Below are positions 6,072-6,561 of a stretch of 6,561 nucleotides of DNA, piece after piece. How positions within the stretch are numbered: the first letter of the stretch is position 1; each line of letters starts with the position of its first letter. The position numbers were made by a program, and so were the translations under genes. The notes beneath the pieces were generated by a model. It saw only the letters and a list, made by a program, of their open reading frames with translations. It was not told the DNA's origin and ran no database searches. The stretch is from Chloroflexota bacterium (lineage in GTDB: Bacteria; Chloroflexota; Anaerolineae; Anaerolineales; VGOW01), in the NCBI GenBank assembly GCA_016215145.1, contig JACRLA010000112.1, positions 1 to 6,561 of the forward strand, given 5' to 3'.

Positions 6072-6440
6072 TCAACGCGTAATTTTGTGTGACGACGTTT
6101 CCCACACGCGCGAGATCGGCACGGTGAACAAGATGCCGGTGTTCGGCTCGTCGAACTCGCCGCTGATCTTTTGTGTTGCCGTCGCCAGCGTGTCCATGTT
6201 GTAATCATCGGACACCACCGCGAACAATGTGCAGTGTGGCGCTTCGCGGCTGCTGCGCAACAGGTTCGACAAACTTGGCATCAACGGCATCTCGTCGAGC
6301 AAATCGCGCTTGCTCGTTGCTCGCCCGATGCCACTGCTATCGAAGATCGTCACTCCCGGCACACCGAGCGACATCCACGCATCCACCACTTCATCTGTTT
6401 TTTCCGGGTTATCCACCACGAATACGATCAGTTGAGGCAT
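6072..6440 (-). CDS. PII-like small regulatory protein linked to an antiporter
   Basis: This 122-residue soluble protein shows the beta-alpha-beta repeat expected of the PII/GlnB-like ferredoxin fold: strand 2-9, helix 13-25, then GVPGVTIFDSSGIGR (26-40), which matches the PII pattern of a second strand leading into a Gly-x-Gly turn; a variable loop (about 41-66); strand HCTLFAVVS (69-77); helix 82-93; and a final GILFTVPISRVW (102-113), like the closing PII strand. The standard PII signatures (the uridylylated T-loop tyrosine and the usual second signature) are absent, so it is a divergent PII-like protein and not GlnB itself. Its ATG overlaps the upstream stop by one base (TAATG), with GAGGAG at 6449-6454, 8 bases away and inside the upstream gene. 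This suggests translational coupling and a role in sensing a nucleotide or ion state for the antiporter; that role is inferred. Confidence 0.72.
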   Translation of the reverse strand: MPQLIVFVVDNPEKTDEVVDAWMSLGVPGVTIFDSSGIGRATSKRDLLDEMPLMPSLSNLLRSSREAPHCTLFAVVSDDYNMDTLATATQKISGEFDEPNTGILFTVPISRVWETSSHKITR

Positions 6441-6561
6441 TAAGCACTCTCCTCTTTAGAGATAATAGTTTGTGAAGCCGATTTGCTGAAAACGAGTCGC
6501 AGCAAAGGCGGCGTCACCAATGTTGAAACGATCACCATCACGATCACCACGGTGAAGAGGC
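6440..6561 (-). CDS. C-terminus of a cation/proton antiporter (5' part outside window)
   Basis: The minus-strand frame is open from the right edge to the TAA at 6442-6440 and codes for 39 final residues, too short a tail to have been listed on its own. It begins with a hydrophobic helix, LFTVVIVMVIVSTLVTPPLL, followed by a short polar tail ending in KEESA. A terminal membrane helix closing in T-L-V-T-P-P-L-L-R is characteristic of CPA2-type (Kef/NapA-like) sodium or potassium/proton antiporters. The stop overlaps the start of the PII-like gene by one base, so the two are one operon. Ion choice cannot be told from this fragment. Confidence 0.7.
   Translation of the reverse strand, partial: LFTVVIVMVIVSTLVTPPLLRLVFSKSASQTIISKEESA

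Noticed and set aside
6171..6475. Plus-strand frames rich in His, Arg and Cys, one of which looks zinc-finger-like
   Set aside because: They are antisense to the PII-like gene and run across its start into the antiporter tail; no ribosome binding site.

Overview
The window most likely comes from a Chloroflexota (Anaerolineae-like) bacterium or a related environmental genome. The clue is a pair of short lipoproteins with proline/threonine-rich linkers right after the lipid-attachment cysteine, a style very common in that phylum. A Tad-pilus-like secreted protein and separate secD and secF genes fit with this. The phylum call is an inference from protein style, not from a marker gene.

Layout, left to right. 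The 3' end of a secreted Tad/TadG-like protein (+, to 761) is closed by a strong hairpin terminator. A small three-helix membrane protein (-, 821-1186) converges on it. A GH99-like glycosidase lipoprotein (+, 1315-2418) diverges from the membrane protein and converges on the secDF block across a hairpin terminator at 2425-2455. On the minus strand, tRNA-Thr(CGT) (5000-5072) has a good sigma70-type promoter and is followed by a 12-bp stem-loop, secD (4927-3452), a hairpin-bearing 64-bp spacer and secF (3387-2467). Divergent from the tRNA is a second lipoprotein (+, 5168-6010) with a beta-sandwich domain. It converges across another hairpin on a PII-like small protein (-, 6440-6072). That protein's start overlaps by one base the stop of a cation/proton antiporter gene entering from the right edge (-, 6561-6440).

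How the genes relate. SecD and SecF form the SecYEG accessory complex that drives late steps of protein export. The two lipoproteins, and probably the Tad-like protein, are Sec-exported products, but their closeness to secDF looks like ordinary housekeeping neighbourhood rather than a dedicated system. The one clearly suggestive functional pair is the antiporter plus PII-like protein, arranged for translational coupling. I found no CRISPR array, insertion sequence, phage gene or toxin-antitoxin pair, and no stretch over 300 bases without a gene. Nothing here proves an undescribed system; the best leads are the antiporter/PII pair, the Ser/Thr/Ala/Pro-rich insertion in SecD, and the hairpins around secD and secF.
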